64,000 nt of DNA, taken from Azolla caroliniana (Eukaryota > Polypodiophyta). Of the stretch, positions 43,603 through 54,700 are shown piece by piece (position 1 is the first letter of the stretch; each line of letters opens with the position of its first letter). The notes beneath the pieces were generated by a model that was not told the DNA's origin, did not search any database, and saw only the letters and a program-made list of their open reading frames with translations. The stretch spans positions 5,208,001-5,272,000 of the forward strand of contig JBHGNT010000017.1 of the NCBI GenBank assembly GCA_043228905.1, given 5' to 3'. Position numbers and translations under genes: made by a program.

Positions 43603-45626
43603 CTTGTTATCATTTCTGAGGGTGCCCCGATTTTGTTCGTGGTTCTTCCGAACGGTCAAAAATTGAACAGAGTGACGGCCGTCCTGACTTTTTACCCTCG
43701 CGTAGGCTGAACCATTGTCCAACACTTTTGTTTCCATTCTAGCCGCCGTGATGTATGGTTCCCCAAGGATGACCGGGTGAGAGGACGTCTCTTGCACGAA
43801 AAAGTGTTGGTTTATGTCAACGTCCCCGACGCTCACCCTGACGTTCGGGCAAGCCCCGTGTAGCTCTTCCGTGGCTCTTGTAGCCGCGCGTATCTTCCAC
43901 CCATGTTTGGTATTGATCGGCCAATTCCCCTTTTTGTAGAAGTCCATGGACATTAGGTTAATTTCCAACCTGTGGTCGATTAACGCCACCACCGGTTCCT
44001 TGACATTCCCGATACGAACCGGGGTTTCTGTAGTAGCTCTTGCCCAGTCCGGTTTGGCGTAGTTGCTCTCCGCGAGCTCGTCTTCCATGGCTATCTCATC
44101 GAGGAGTGTCGCCCTTACCTCAATCGGCTTCTCAGGCTCCGGTTCCGTTGCGAGAAGCTTTCTCTTCATGATTTCCACGATGTTGTCGTGGAACTCCCTT
44201 CTTGCTATGCCGAGCACTTCCCTAAGCGTGAGTTCTATGCGACTGTCGAGAACTTGCTCCTCTAGAACATTTTATAGGTTCATTGTTTTCTCTATCTCCG
44301 AGCTTAAGCAGAAGCTCGGAATCCTGCCCTTCTCCTTCTCCTGGAATCCGGTCCGAGCGGCATCATGCTTTTTGGTTGCGCTTCGTGTATCATGCCTCCC
44401 CGAGGGGCCGCTCCCCCGGTTTTTCCCGCTCGCCTTTCGTCGATCAGGGCTTCGCAGTTTCTGCACCCGGCCTCAACAAAGCCAGTGCTTTCTTCAACGG
44501 GGTCGCTCCACCCGGTAACTTCGCGAACACGTTCTTCTGCGTGCTCCGCTTCCTCCTTCTACACCCTTCCTCTGGACAAAGTCTCAAGAACGATCGGCCA
44601 GAACCCAGATTTGGAATCAGGTTTGTTCGTCTTCTCCCCTATGCATATGCAAGCCGAAGGCGAATAGTGGACGGCTTCGACGTGCCGGGCCACGGCTTCT
44701 TCCATTTGCCTCTTCATGCCCCCTCGTCTGAAATTCGTGTCGAGCAATCTTCGCTTGTCGCTCGCATGTACCCTGCCGTTCGAAAGGTAAACTACATTAC
44801 TCCTGAGCGCTTCTCTGAAGTCAGCGTATTCTCTCTAGGCATGTCCGGTGGCGTCGCACCATACGCACCTCTGATTGGCCGGTGGTCGCCGGTCACGCGG
44901 CTGACCTTCGTCGCTTCGTTGGGCCTGAGGGGTCACGCACCATCCTTGCCAGTTCTTCTAGTCTGGCGCCACCTGCAGGTCCCGCGACTATGTTCGCCGG
45001 GGGTGGGCCTAGATCGAGCCACCTCCTCGTTTCTTCCATTCGGGTCGGCGTTGGTTCGGCCTTGATTTCGACAGCCGGTCCGACCGACGAGGACTCCTTT
45101 TCTTTCCAGTCTCGCCATTTGTCAATCCTACTGCATACTTCCTTGATGATCACCCAATCAGTCGTGAGGCCTCGGTTGGTTTCCAAAAGAAGACCCACAT
45201 TTTCCCGGACACGTGAGTCGAATGAAGTGACAACAAATAGAACCTTGCTCGTTTCGAGCACAGTTCGGTCCAACCTAGAGAGTCGTGCAAACCTTGACTC
45301 GAACTCCTGGAGGAGCGCAGAAGCATTCTGACCCTTGTTGGGGCTGTTGACCCAGTCCATAAAATCCTTTCTCGATAGCCAGAGTGAATCATCATAGTTG
45401 TACCTCTCGAGAACTTCCTCTGCGAACTCCGCCCAATCGTGACAACCCGCTTGTATCTTGACCATCTCTGTATGGATGTGTGGTGTTATGACCCGGGGAA
45501 ACCCCGCTAGCCATCTATCTTCGGGTATGTTCGTCATCTACATTTCAGATTTGTAGGTCTCTACGTAACACGTGGCGTCCTTTCCGCCGAACCGGCCTAT
45601 CTTGCCAACTGTTGCCTCTATGGCCC
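43603..45626 (-). pseudogene. Gypsy G2: gag and protease, 5' half
   Basis: Minus strand. Gag at 44893-45537 and on: WLAGFPRVITPHIHTEMVKIQ, YNYDDSLWLSRKDF, FESRFARLSRLDRTVLE. It is followed (about 44840-44880) by a knuckle-like CVWCDATGHA with an immediate TAG, then NFRRGGMKRQMEEA. Protease lies at 43534-44217, where the normal D-S/T-G reads DHR (ALIDHRLEINLM), then SSHPVILGEPYITAARMETK. The protease frame reads through the H insertion point: after removing H it continues to a TAA at the same place as in G1, with RT in the -1 frame. The N-terminus of gag has a TAG (SEM*MTNIPED, about 45538), and the 5' LTR is lost at the junction with copia D near 45627. Confidence 0.82.
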
Positions 45627-46904
45627 GGAGAGTTCAGACCGAAGAGGCCTGGATCGGAAAGGAACGTCGGCGATCACGACAAGTGAAGAAGAAATTATGC
45701 TCATCACGGAGGAGAATGACTTAAATCTTGTCAATGACGAGACAATGTGAGTTGTCGATTCCGTAGCGTCAGTCCACCTGACACCGAATCGGAAATGCTT
45801 CTCATCCTACACAACCGGTGATCATGGTTGTGTCCGGATGGGGAATGATGATACATGCCGAATTGTCAGCATAGGAGATGTGTTGATGACGACATCAACC
45901 GGATCCAAGTTGTTGCTGAAGGATGTCTGACACGTTCCGGAGCTAGATGATGAAGGCTACAAGGGTAGCATCCGGAACACAGTCATGAAATTCAGCAAGG
46001 GAAGCTTGATTGTGGCCCGAGCCCGGAAGGTCAAGATATTGTACCTGATGCATGCCCGGATATGCCAAGAAGAAGTGAACGTGGCATCCGGCACTGCTGG
46101 TGAGCTATGGCACAAAAGATTGTGTCACATGAGTGAGAAGGGGATGAAGAGGCTTGCCGAAGACGACCTCATTCCGGTGAAGGACGTGCAACTTGAGAAG
46201 TGCACCGATTGCTTGGCCAGCAAGCAAAACCGAACCTCCTTCCGGTCAAGACCACCAATGAGACAGAATGCACCACTGGAGCTGGTGCATACCGATGTGT
46301 GTCAAGTGGACAGTAAGTCACATGGCAGATCGCAGTACTTCGTGACGTTCATAGACAACCACATCCGGAAGTTGTGGCTCTCATCGTTGAAGACAAAGAA
46401 TCAGGTTCTATCCGTCTTCAAGGAGCTCCACGCGAGCATGGAAAGAGAAACCGGCTGAAAGCTGAAGGTGGTTCGAGCAGATAACGGAGGAGAATACCGA
46501 GGTCACATCCGGAAGTTGTGGCTCTCACCGTTGAAGACAAAGAATCAGGTTCTATCCGTCTTCAAGGAGCTCCACGCGAGCGTGGAAAGAGAAACCGGCC
46601 GAAAGCTGAAGGCGGTTCGAGCAGATAACGGAGGAGAATACGAGGGCACATCCGGAAGTTGTGGCTCTCACCGTTGAAGACAAAGAATTAGGTTCTATCC
46701 GTCTTCAAGGAGCTCCACGCGAGCGTGGAAAGAGAAACCGGCCGAAAGCTGAAGGCGGTTCGAGCAGATAACGGAGGAGAATACGAGGGCACATCCGGAA
46801 GTTGTGGCTCTCACCGTTGAAGACAAAGAATTAGGTTCTATCCGTCTTCAAGAAGCTCCACGCAAGCGTGGAAAGAGAAACCGGTCAGAAGCTGAAGGCG
46901 GTTC
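45627..46904 (+). pseudogene. Copia D: late gag, protease and integrase start
   Basis: Plus strand: RGLDRKGTSAITTSEEEIMLITEEN, protease (VVDSVASVHLT; Gly of DSG changed, plus a stop at about 45750), stop at about 45930, then integrase from 45985 (MKFSKGSLIVARARKVK, LWHKRLCHMSEKGMKR, HTDVCQVDSKS). A TGA at 46456 precedes KLKVVRADNGGEYRG. From 46360 the sequence enters a 143-bp tandem array. Confidence 0.85.
46360..46904 (+). repeat. Tandem array of a 143-144-bp integrase segment, about four copies
   Basis: CACATCCGGAAGTTGTGGCTCTC starts (truncated here to its anchor) recur at 46360, 46504, 46647 and 46790. Each copy covers IRKLWLS.LKTKNQVLSVF to ADNGGEY. The last copy is cut by solo LTR E at 46905, and the ADNGGEYRGQF sequence resumes at 47583. 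Confidence 0.92.
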
Positions 46905-47582
46905 TGTTGGGAGACAGGTCCCTTCGGATGGTGCAGACCCGATGAGAACCGGATGAGGAGTACCCGGCTACGGAGAGCCGGATGGTGCAGACCCGGCTAT
47001 GGAGAAACGGATGGTGCAGACCCGGCTACGGAGAGCCGGATGGTGCAGACCTACTGAGAACCGGATGAGGAGTACTCAGCTAGATCCGGATGATGCAAGC
47101 CCGGTGAGGAGTGCTCTCCGGATGAAGAGACATATTTGTAAATATGTTTCTGAGAGTCCATCGTGGCTATATTTGTAAATAGCTGAAAAGTCATATTAGT
47201 ATAAATATGACTTAGGACAAACCTTTAAAGGTTGTTGTTGTTGTTGTTGTTATTCTTGTGTGTGCAAGAATAGAGTGAGTGCATAACAGTGTACACAGAG
47301 AGAGAGGGCAAGAGGTCGTTGCCTTTGTTGTAACCGCCGCCTGTGGCGAGGATCGTGAGCACGAGGTCGTTGCCTCCGTGAACTCACTGTTGTACATTCT
47401 AGCATAGTGATAGTTTGCAGCCTGTGGGCTGCCATGGTTTTTCCCTCCTTGGGTTTTCCACGTAAACATCTCGTGTACTCTTCTCCTCTTTGTCTCGTGC
47501 TTTCATTGCCCGTTTTCTGTGTATGAATCTAAGCTTGATTGTGGTCGAGCGTTGCATATAGGGGAGCGTTTAGTTCCTGTCA
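46905..47582 (+). repeat. Solo LTR E (copia-related)
   Basis: 678 bp, TGTTGGGAGACAGG..AGTTCCTGTCA, TSD GGTTC at 46900-46904 and 47583-47587. U3 is built of CCGGATGGTGCAGACCCGG-type minisatellite units; TATAAATATGACTTAG core near 47200; GA tract. Confidence 0.93.
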
Positions 47583-47786
47583 GGTTCGAGCAGATAACGG
47601 AGGAGAATATCGAGGGCAGTTCGAGGAGTACCACCAGTCGAAGGGAATCCGGCTTGAATTCACCATGCCAAAGACGCCAGAATTGAACGGGCTGGCGGAA
47701 AGGATAAACCAGACCATAATGGAGAGATTCCGGAGCATGCTCGCACATGCCAAGTTACCCAAGATGTTTTGGGCTGAGGTGCTGAC
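47583..47786 (+). pseudogene. Copia D: integrase core fragment
   Basis: RADNGGEYRGQFEEYHQSKG, TPELNGLAERINQTIMER and LPKMFWAEVLTD, holding the second Asp and the Glu of the integrase triad. Interrupted at both ends by solo LTRs. Confidence 0.88.
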
Positions 47787-48418
47787 TGACGTGGAATACA
47801 CGGAATAATCTCCGGTCACAACCGAAGCGTAGATCACTTGATAACAATCGAACACAAAAGAAATGGGAATGGAGGTAAGTACCCAAACAGAAAAGAGAAT
47901 ACACAGGATGTTAACGTGGAAAACCCTGAGAGGGAAAAACCACGGGAGTCCACAGACTCCAAACTATCACTATGCCAACAATTACACCAGGGAGCGCAGA
48001 GGCAACGACCTCCTGCTCACGATCTTCGCCTTGCAGTGGTTACAATAGAGACATGCTCTGTATCGCTCTCTCTGTCTCTCTCTCTGTACAGTTGTTACAC
48101 CAAAATTACACACACACACACCACTACTGAGTTTGCCCTAGGTCATATTTATACTAATATGACTTTTGGCTATTTACAAAATATAGCCCCAGTGGGCTCT
48201 CTAGAACATATTTACATATATGTCCCTTCATCCAGTGAGAGGTTCTCGACGGGCCTGCATCATCCGGCTCTCACCGGGATCTTCCGATGTCAGGCCTGCA
48301 ACATCCGGTTCTCACCGGGTACTCCACATCCGGATTCGGCCTCGGCCTCGGCCTCCGCCGAGTTGCTCATTAACATTGTTCTTCTCACTTCCCATCCGGA
48401 GGGACCTGTTTCCTAACA
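47787..48418 (-). repeat. Solo LTR F (copia-related)
   Basis: 632 bp, TGACGTGGAATAC..TTTCCTAACA on plus; sense minus. TSD CTGAC at 47782-47786 and 48419-48423. Shares the TATAAATATGACCTAGGGCAAAC block (minus) and GA tract with the K and D LTRs. Confidence 0.92.
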
Positions 48419-49244
48419 CTGACGACGGCGACCTATGTGATAAACAGATCACCCTCAGTACCCTTGGGAGGAGACTCACCTCAGAAAGTATGGACTTGTA
48501 AAGATGTATCTTACCGGCATCTGACAGTGTTCGGGTGTCTCACATACGTGCATGTGGCGAAGGAAAAGAGAGCAAAGCTGGATCCGAAGTATCGACCATG
48601 CATATTCCTTGGATACGGCGATGATGAGTTCGGTTACCGGGTGTGGGATCTGGTCGATGAGAAGGTGTTCCGGAGTCGGGACATAGTCTTCATGGAAGAC
48701 AAGAACATTGCCAATTGCAAGTCGGAGAAGAAGATGACCAACTCCGGTTCATCCAATGAAAAAGGTCTTGAGGACACAAGGACCTACCTGGTTGAAAACC
48801 GGATGTTAGCCGGTAACTGGATGACACTTGACGAACCGGTCGGATTCGGACAAGAAACCGAACACACCAAAGAAGAAGAAGAAGAAGACGACAACGGAAC
48901 CAGACAAGATCCTAAATCGGATGAGGATGAGGAATAGACGGAGGAACCAGTAGTCAGAAACCAAGGACGAAGATATCCTCTCCAAGAGAGAAGAGCCCCC
49001 TGGAGATTTCTGGATGCAGGCCATGTGTTGCTAACCCACAGCCGCAAGTGGTTGACTGCCATGCAGGATGAGATGGATTCCCTACATGAGAACCACACAT
49101 ATGAACTGACGGAGTTGCCGAAAGGAAAGAGGGCACTCCGGAACAAGTGGTTGTACAAGCTGAAACCAGGAGATGCCAAAAACCCACCAAGATACAAAGC
49201 CCAAATTGTGGTGAAGGGATTCTAGCAGAAGAAAGGAGGGGACT
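48419..49244 (+). pseudogene. Copia D: integrase end, acidic linker and RT start
   Basis: TATYVINRSPS-type start (48425), FGCLTYVHVAKEKRAKLD, FLGYGDDEFGYRVWDLV, an acidic linker with a TAG at about 48935, ALRNKWLYKLKPGD, then GF followed by TAG (49223-49225) at the same Gln codon that is mutated in copia I. Interrupted at GGACT by gypsy C and continued at 58569 as GGACTTCGATGAG. Confidence 0.88.
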
Positions 49245-49670
49245 TGTCAGGAATAGTACTAAAGCAGAGATGGAATTAGTACTAAGAAGAGTAGTACTAT
49301 TAGTACTAAGAGGACGGGACTGCGTAAGATTCCCGAGAGAGAGGAAGTGAGAAGAGGAGAGAGAAAGAAATAGGGTGATGACAACAGCTCTTATATTATA
49401 TGAAAGATAAGTACAAATCGACTAAGAGGTTTAAGACTGGTGTTGAACCAATTTGGTTCAAAACAATGTCTTGTGCCTCCTTTTATAGTGTTTTTAGGAA
49501 TAATCCTGAAACTTCTAGAATGTTCCAGAGAGATCTGGAATATACATCAATTTTCTATGATAAAGTATAAATAAAAATAATATCCTACAAAATACAATTC
49601 ATAGTCTAATGGTAAGAGCTCGACCCATGTAGCATAAGGTCATGGGTTCGAGTCTTGCCATATCATGACA
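49245..49670 (-). repeat. 3' LTR of element C
   Basis: Priming-type segment 49443-49454, TATAAAA (minus) at 49481-49487, spacing 33 nt as in the other two family LTRs. tRNA-like boxes lie at its right end (about 49602-49660, plus strand). Confidence 0.93.
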
Positions 49671-51104
49671 TTATCTCCCCCTTAAAGACGCTAATTGCGG
49701 ACCAGGTTTGTCCGGATACTTTCGGTGGAAATCAGCAAGAAGATCTTGTGCATTGGCAACATGCTCGACGGGTTCCCAAGTACGTTCGCTCGGTCGATTT
49801 GCGGCAACTTCATACTCCGGGCCGGCGTCCAACTCCAGCGGGGGCGGCGGTGGTGTCACACGATCGGGAATGGTGTTTGCTTTATAAGGCTCAAGAAGAG
49901 AACAATGGAAAACCGGATGTATCTGAAGCTGTGGAGGGAGAGAGATCAAGGCGGAAGGTGACATCATTAAGCTTCCCCGTAATACGGAAAGGACCGAGTC
50001 GTCGATAATCCAACTTGTCGCACGGTCGAGTAGTCTTGATGTGACGACGTAAGAGCCATACTCGATCTCCGATGGCAAAAGAGGAGGGAATCCGATGACG
50101 ATCCGCATAAGTCTTCTGTGTGTGTTGAGCATGACGAAGGTGAGTAGAGAGATCCATCTGGATCTTGCGTAGCCTCTCCAAATGATCCTCGGCACGAGGG
50201 TTGGTAGGTAGCTCCGGAGTGTCGATCACCGACCAGCGAGGATGGAAACCGGTATAAGCGAAAAATGGGGAGACCCAAGTCGAGGAGTGAATAGCATTAT
50301 TATACGCAAACTCCGCAAAGTGGAGAATCTCGGCCCAATCGTCCTGTTGATAACTCAGGAAACACCGGAGATATTGCTCCAGCGTTTGGTTTGTTCGTTC
50401 CGCCTGTCCGTCGGTCTGAGGATGGTAGCCGGAGGAGAGGTTGCAGGAGACCTTGAGCATCTTGAAGAGATGCTGCCAAAATTTGGAGACAAATTGCGGG
50501 CCTTGGTCACTGATAATACTGTCTGGGAGGCCATGATGCCGAAATACCTCACGCATAACAAGAGCGGCGGTTTCCTCACTAGTGATGGCTTTAGTACATG
50601 GCACAAAATGTGCCATCTCTGTATATCGATCGACGACGGTTAGGATAGCATCGAACCCCTTCGAGACCGACAGATCTGTGATAAAATCAAGACAAATAGA
50701 CTGCCATGGCTTACTTGGAATCGGTAAAGGTTCCAACAAGCCATATGGATGGTGTCGTGGCATCTTTGCTCGGCAGCAAGCATCACAGGTCCGAACGTAG
50801 TCGTCGACAAAACGGCGCATGTGGGGCCACCAAAAAGATCGTTGCACTAGCTCCAACGTCTTAGTACTACCGAAAGGTCCCGCCGTATGGGTGTCATGAC
50901 AATGTTGGACGATTTGAAGGCGACAGGAGCAATCGGGGACATATACGCGCTTTTTAAAGAATAACAAACCATCATGATATTCGAATTGTCGGTAGTCAAT
51001 ACCTGGTTGTTGAGACTAAGAACAGGATGCCCGAGAAGTATCAATGTGCGCTAGGATGTCTTGAGCAAAACTATCCGTCTTCAAGGTTGCATGTATGTCA
51101 TCGG
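49671..51104 (-). pseudogene. Element C integrase and vestigial chromodomain
   Basis: Minus strand from 51104: a linker with a TAG at about 51016, then an open integrase frame 49891-50967. It has HCHDTHTAGPFGS..CDACCRAK zinc ligands, CLDFITDLSVSK (catalytic Asp), SDQGPQFVSKF and DGQAERTNQTLEQYL. A frame change near 49950 (FRLDLS to LQIHPVFHCSLLEPYK) leads into GPEYEVAANRPSERTWEPVE and NAQDLLADFHRKYP, the two ends of a chromodomain with the middle missing. The end motif and position identify a chromovirus. Confidence 0.85.
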
Positions 51105-51735
51105 TGTTGGGATTACGGTCCCTTCGGATGGGATGGTCGGAAGTCGGAGATGAATGCCGACGAGCCCGGTTTCGGTTTCGGATCCGGATGACGAAGACCC
51201 CGGTTTCGGTACCGGATGACGAATGTACCCGGAGAGCGATCCGGATGCAGGGACATATCCGTGAATATGTTCGCTATGGGCCCCTGAGGCTACAGTTGTA
51301 AATAGCCCAAAGTCATATAAGTATAAATATGACTTAGGGCAAACTGTTTTGTTGTTGCTAGTCATTTTTCTGTTTTTCCACTCAAGAGGAGTGAAGAGAG
51401 AGCAGCCGTGAGAGAGAGAGAGAGAGAGAGAGAGCGATAGAGCGCGAGCGAGGAAGAGGTAGACGCCTCTGTGTATTTCCGCCGCCTGTGGCGAGGATAG
51501 CGAGCTCAAGGTCGTCGCCTTGCAGCTCGCCATTGTATACTTCTCTGTATAGTGTTGGTTTGGAGTCTTGTACTCCCGTGGTTTTTCCCGTCTAGGGTTT
51601 TCCACGTTAATCCCTGTGTACTCGCGTTTTTTTTTCTTTGTTTCTCCGTGTGGTTCCTATTTTCTGCTCCATTGATCCGCGATTAATCGGTTGTGGCCGA
51701 GTGAAGAAGGCGAATCGAAGCGTTGATTCCCAACA
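51105..51735 (+). repeat. 5' LTR of copia B
   Basis: TGTTGGGATTACGG..GATTCCCAACA; TATAAATA at 51322-51329; GA microsatellite at about 51411-51434. Confidence 0.96.
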
Positions 51736-51738
51736 AAC

Positions 51739-51750
51739 TGGTATCAGAGC
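51739..51750 (+). other. Primer-binding site of copia B (tRNA-iMet type)
   Basis: TGGTATCAGAGC, 3 nt after the LTR. Confidence 0.95.
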
Positions 51751-51765
51751 AAACTGCTGCAGAAA

Positions 51766-54700
51766 ATGGAAGGCGGCGGCAGCGGGCAGCCGATGATGAT
51801 GGTGCTGAATGCGCAGAATTACGCCGACTGGAAGATCAAGATGGAGGATCTTCTGATTGTTCGGGACCTGTACGAACCGATTGACAGGTCGGAAATACCG
51901 AAAGGGGTACTTGAGTCGGAGTGGAAGCTCCTGAACCGGAAAGCCGTAGCGACGATCCGACAATATGTCGATGTAAGCGTCCTACAACATGTGGCGAACG
52001 ACACCAACGCATATGAGATGTGGAAGAAGCTGTCGGGCCTCTATGAGAGGAAGAATGCGTTGAACCGGACCTCCCTGATGAGGAAGATAGTGAATCTCAA
52101 GTACCGGGACGGCGAGAGTATGGTGGAACACGTAAGCACGTTCATGGGATTCGTGAATCAGCTTGCGGCGATCAAGTTCCCGTTGGAGGATGCAATGCAA
52201 GCCATCATCCTGATGTGTACATTGCCGGAAAGCTGGGAGAACTTGGTGGTGACTCTCAGCACCTCCTGCACAGAAGATAACTTGTCCTTGCAAACGGTAA
52301 AGACAAGTATTTTGAATGAAGAAGCGCGTCGGAGAGATAAGGAACCGGCCTCCGACCCGAAGATGTTGTTTACCGAATCGGATCGGGGAAGACAATGGAA
52401 CCGGAGTCCGCAAAGACGGGAGAAGTCGGGGACCCGGTCGCAGTCAAGAGGAAGGCCTACATGCTTCCACTGTGGGAAGCCGGGGCACTTCCGAAAGAAT
52501 TGTCGGCATTACCGAAAAGACAACGGAGCCGACGACACTGATTCGAAGAAGTCACCGGAGAGAAACGGTGCATACCGGGGAGCCACGGACCGGAGAGGTT
52601 CGGATCGGCGAGGGCAGGACCGGAAAGGAACAACGGCACTCGCGGCAAGTGAGGAAGAAATCATGCTCATCACCGAAGAAGGTGAGCTAAACGTTGCAGG
52701 CGATGAGACGACCTGGGTGGTCGATTCCGGAGCATCGTTCCACCTGACCCCGGAGAGAAGATACTTCTCATCCTACACAGCCGGCGAGCATGGCTGTGTT
52801 CGGATGGGAAATGAAGGCACGTGCCGGATTGCCGGCATCGGAGACGTGTGGTTGACAACCCCGACCGGATGCAAAATGCTGCTGAAGGATGTCCGACACG
52901 TTCCGGAGGTTCGATTGAACCTGATTTCGGCCGGGAGGCTAGACGATGAAGGCTACACAGGTAGCATCCGGAACGGCGTAATGAAGTTCAGCAAGGGGAG
53001 CCTGATAGTGGCTCGGGCCCGGAAAGTCAACACACTGTACCTGATGAATGCCCGGTTATGTCCGGAAGAGCTGAATGTGGCAGCCGACACTGCCGGTGAG
53101 CTGTGGCACAAGAGACTGTGCCACATGAGTGAGAAGGGGATGAAGAGGCTTGCAGAAGACAACCTTATCCCAGTGAAGCATGTGCACCTGGAGAAGTGCA
53201 CCGATTGCCTGGCCGGTAAGCAGAACCGAACCTCCTTCCACTCAAGGCCACCGACGAGACGTAGCGCACCATTGGAGTTGGTGCACACTGATGTGTGTCA
53301 GGTAGAAACGAAGTCACATGGCGGAGCCCAGTACTTCGTAACATTCATTGATGATCATAGCCGGAAGCTGTGGACGGCACCGTTGAAGACAAAGGACCAA
53401 GTGTTGTGCGTCTTCAAAGAACTCCACGCGAGAGTGGAAAGGGAATCCGGCAAGAAGCTGAAAGCGATACGAGCGGATAACGGAGGGGAATACCGGGGGC
53501 AGTTCCAGGAGTACTGTCGCTCGAAGGGAATCCGACTCGAGTTTACTGTGCCGAAGACGCCGGAACTGAACGGGCTGGCCGAGAGGATGAACCGGACCAT
53601 AATGGAGAGGGTCCGGAGTATGCTGGCGCATGCGAAATTACCCAAGGGGTTTTGGGCTGAGGCAATGTCGACGGCGACATACGTGATAAACAGATCACCC
53701 TCAGCACCTTTGGACGGAGACACGCCGCAGAAAGTGTGGACCGGTAAGGAAGTGTCCTACCGGCATCTGAAGGTGTTCGGGTGTCTCGCATACGTGCATG
53801 TGGCAAAGGACCGGAGAGGAAAGCTAGATCCAAAGACCCGGCCATGCATATTCCTCGGTTACGGCGATGACGAGTTCGGCTACCGAGTATGGGACCCGGT
53901 CGACAAGAAGATATTCAGGAGTCGAGACATCATCTTCATGGAGGACAAGACACTCGCCGACTGGGAGTCGGAGAAGAAGGTGAAGAGCTCCAAGTCGACC
54001 GGTGAGGATCAACTCTACGTGGAGCAGTCCCGACCGGCAAGGGACCGGTTAGCACTCGAGGATCCGGCCGAAGACGGTGAAGAAACAGAACCGGCCGAAG
54101 AAGATGAAAACGATACCGGAACCGGCCCCGATCCCGAAATGGATTCGGATGAAGAAGAATCGGAAGAACCGGTTACCGAAGCTCCGGAACGAAGATATCC
54201 TCTAAGAGAGAGAAAGGCCCCCCGGAGATTTCCGGAACCAGAGCACGTGCTGCTAACCGACGAGGGGGAGCCGGAGAGCTTTGAAGAAGCAAAGCATGAC
54301 ACCCAGAGCCGCAGGTGGTTGAGTGCCATGCAGGACGAGATGGATTCCCTGCATGAGAACCACACATATGAACTTGTGGAGTTGCCGAAAGGAAAGCGGG
54401 CACTTCGAAACAAGTGGGTGTTCAAGCTGAAACCGGGAGATGCCGGAAACCCCCCGAGATACAAAGCCAGGATCGTGGTGAAGGGGTTTCAGCAAAAGAA
54501 GGGCGTCGACTTCGACGAGATATTTGCCCCGGTAGTGAAGATGACCTCCATCCGGACGGTGCTGAGCATAGCGGCAAGCATGGACCTCGAGGTAGAACAG
54601 ATGGACGTGAAGACGGCATTCCTTCACGGTGACCTCGAAGAAGAGATCTACATGCAGCAACCGGAAGGATTCGAGAAGGAAGGGAAGGAGCACCTGGTAT

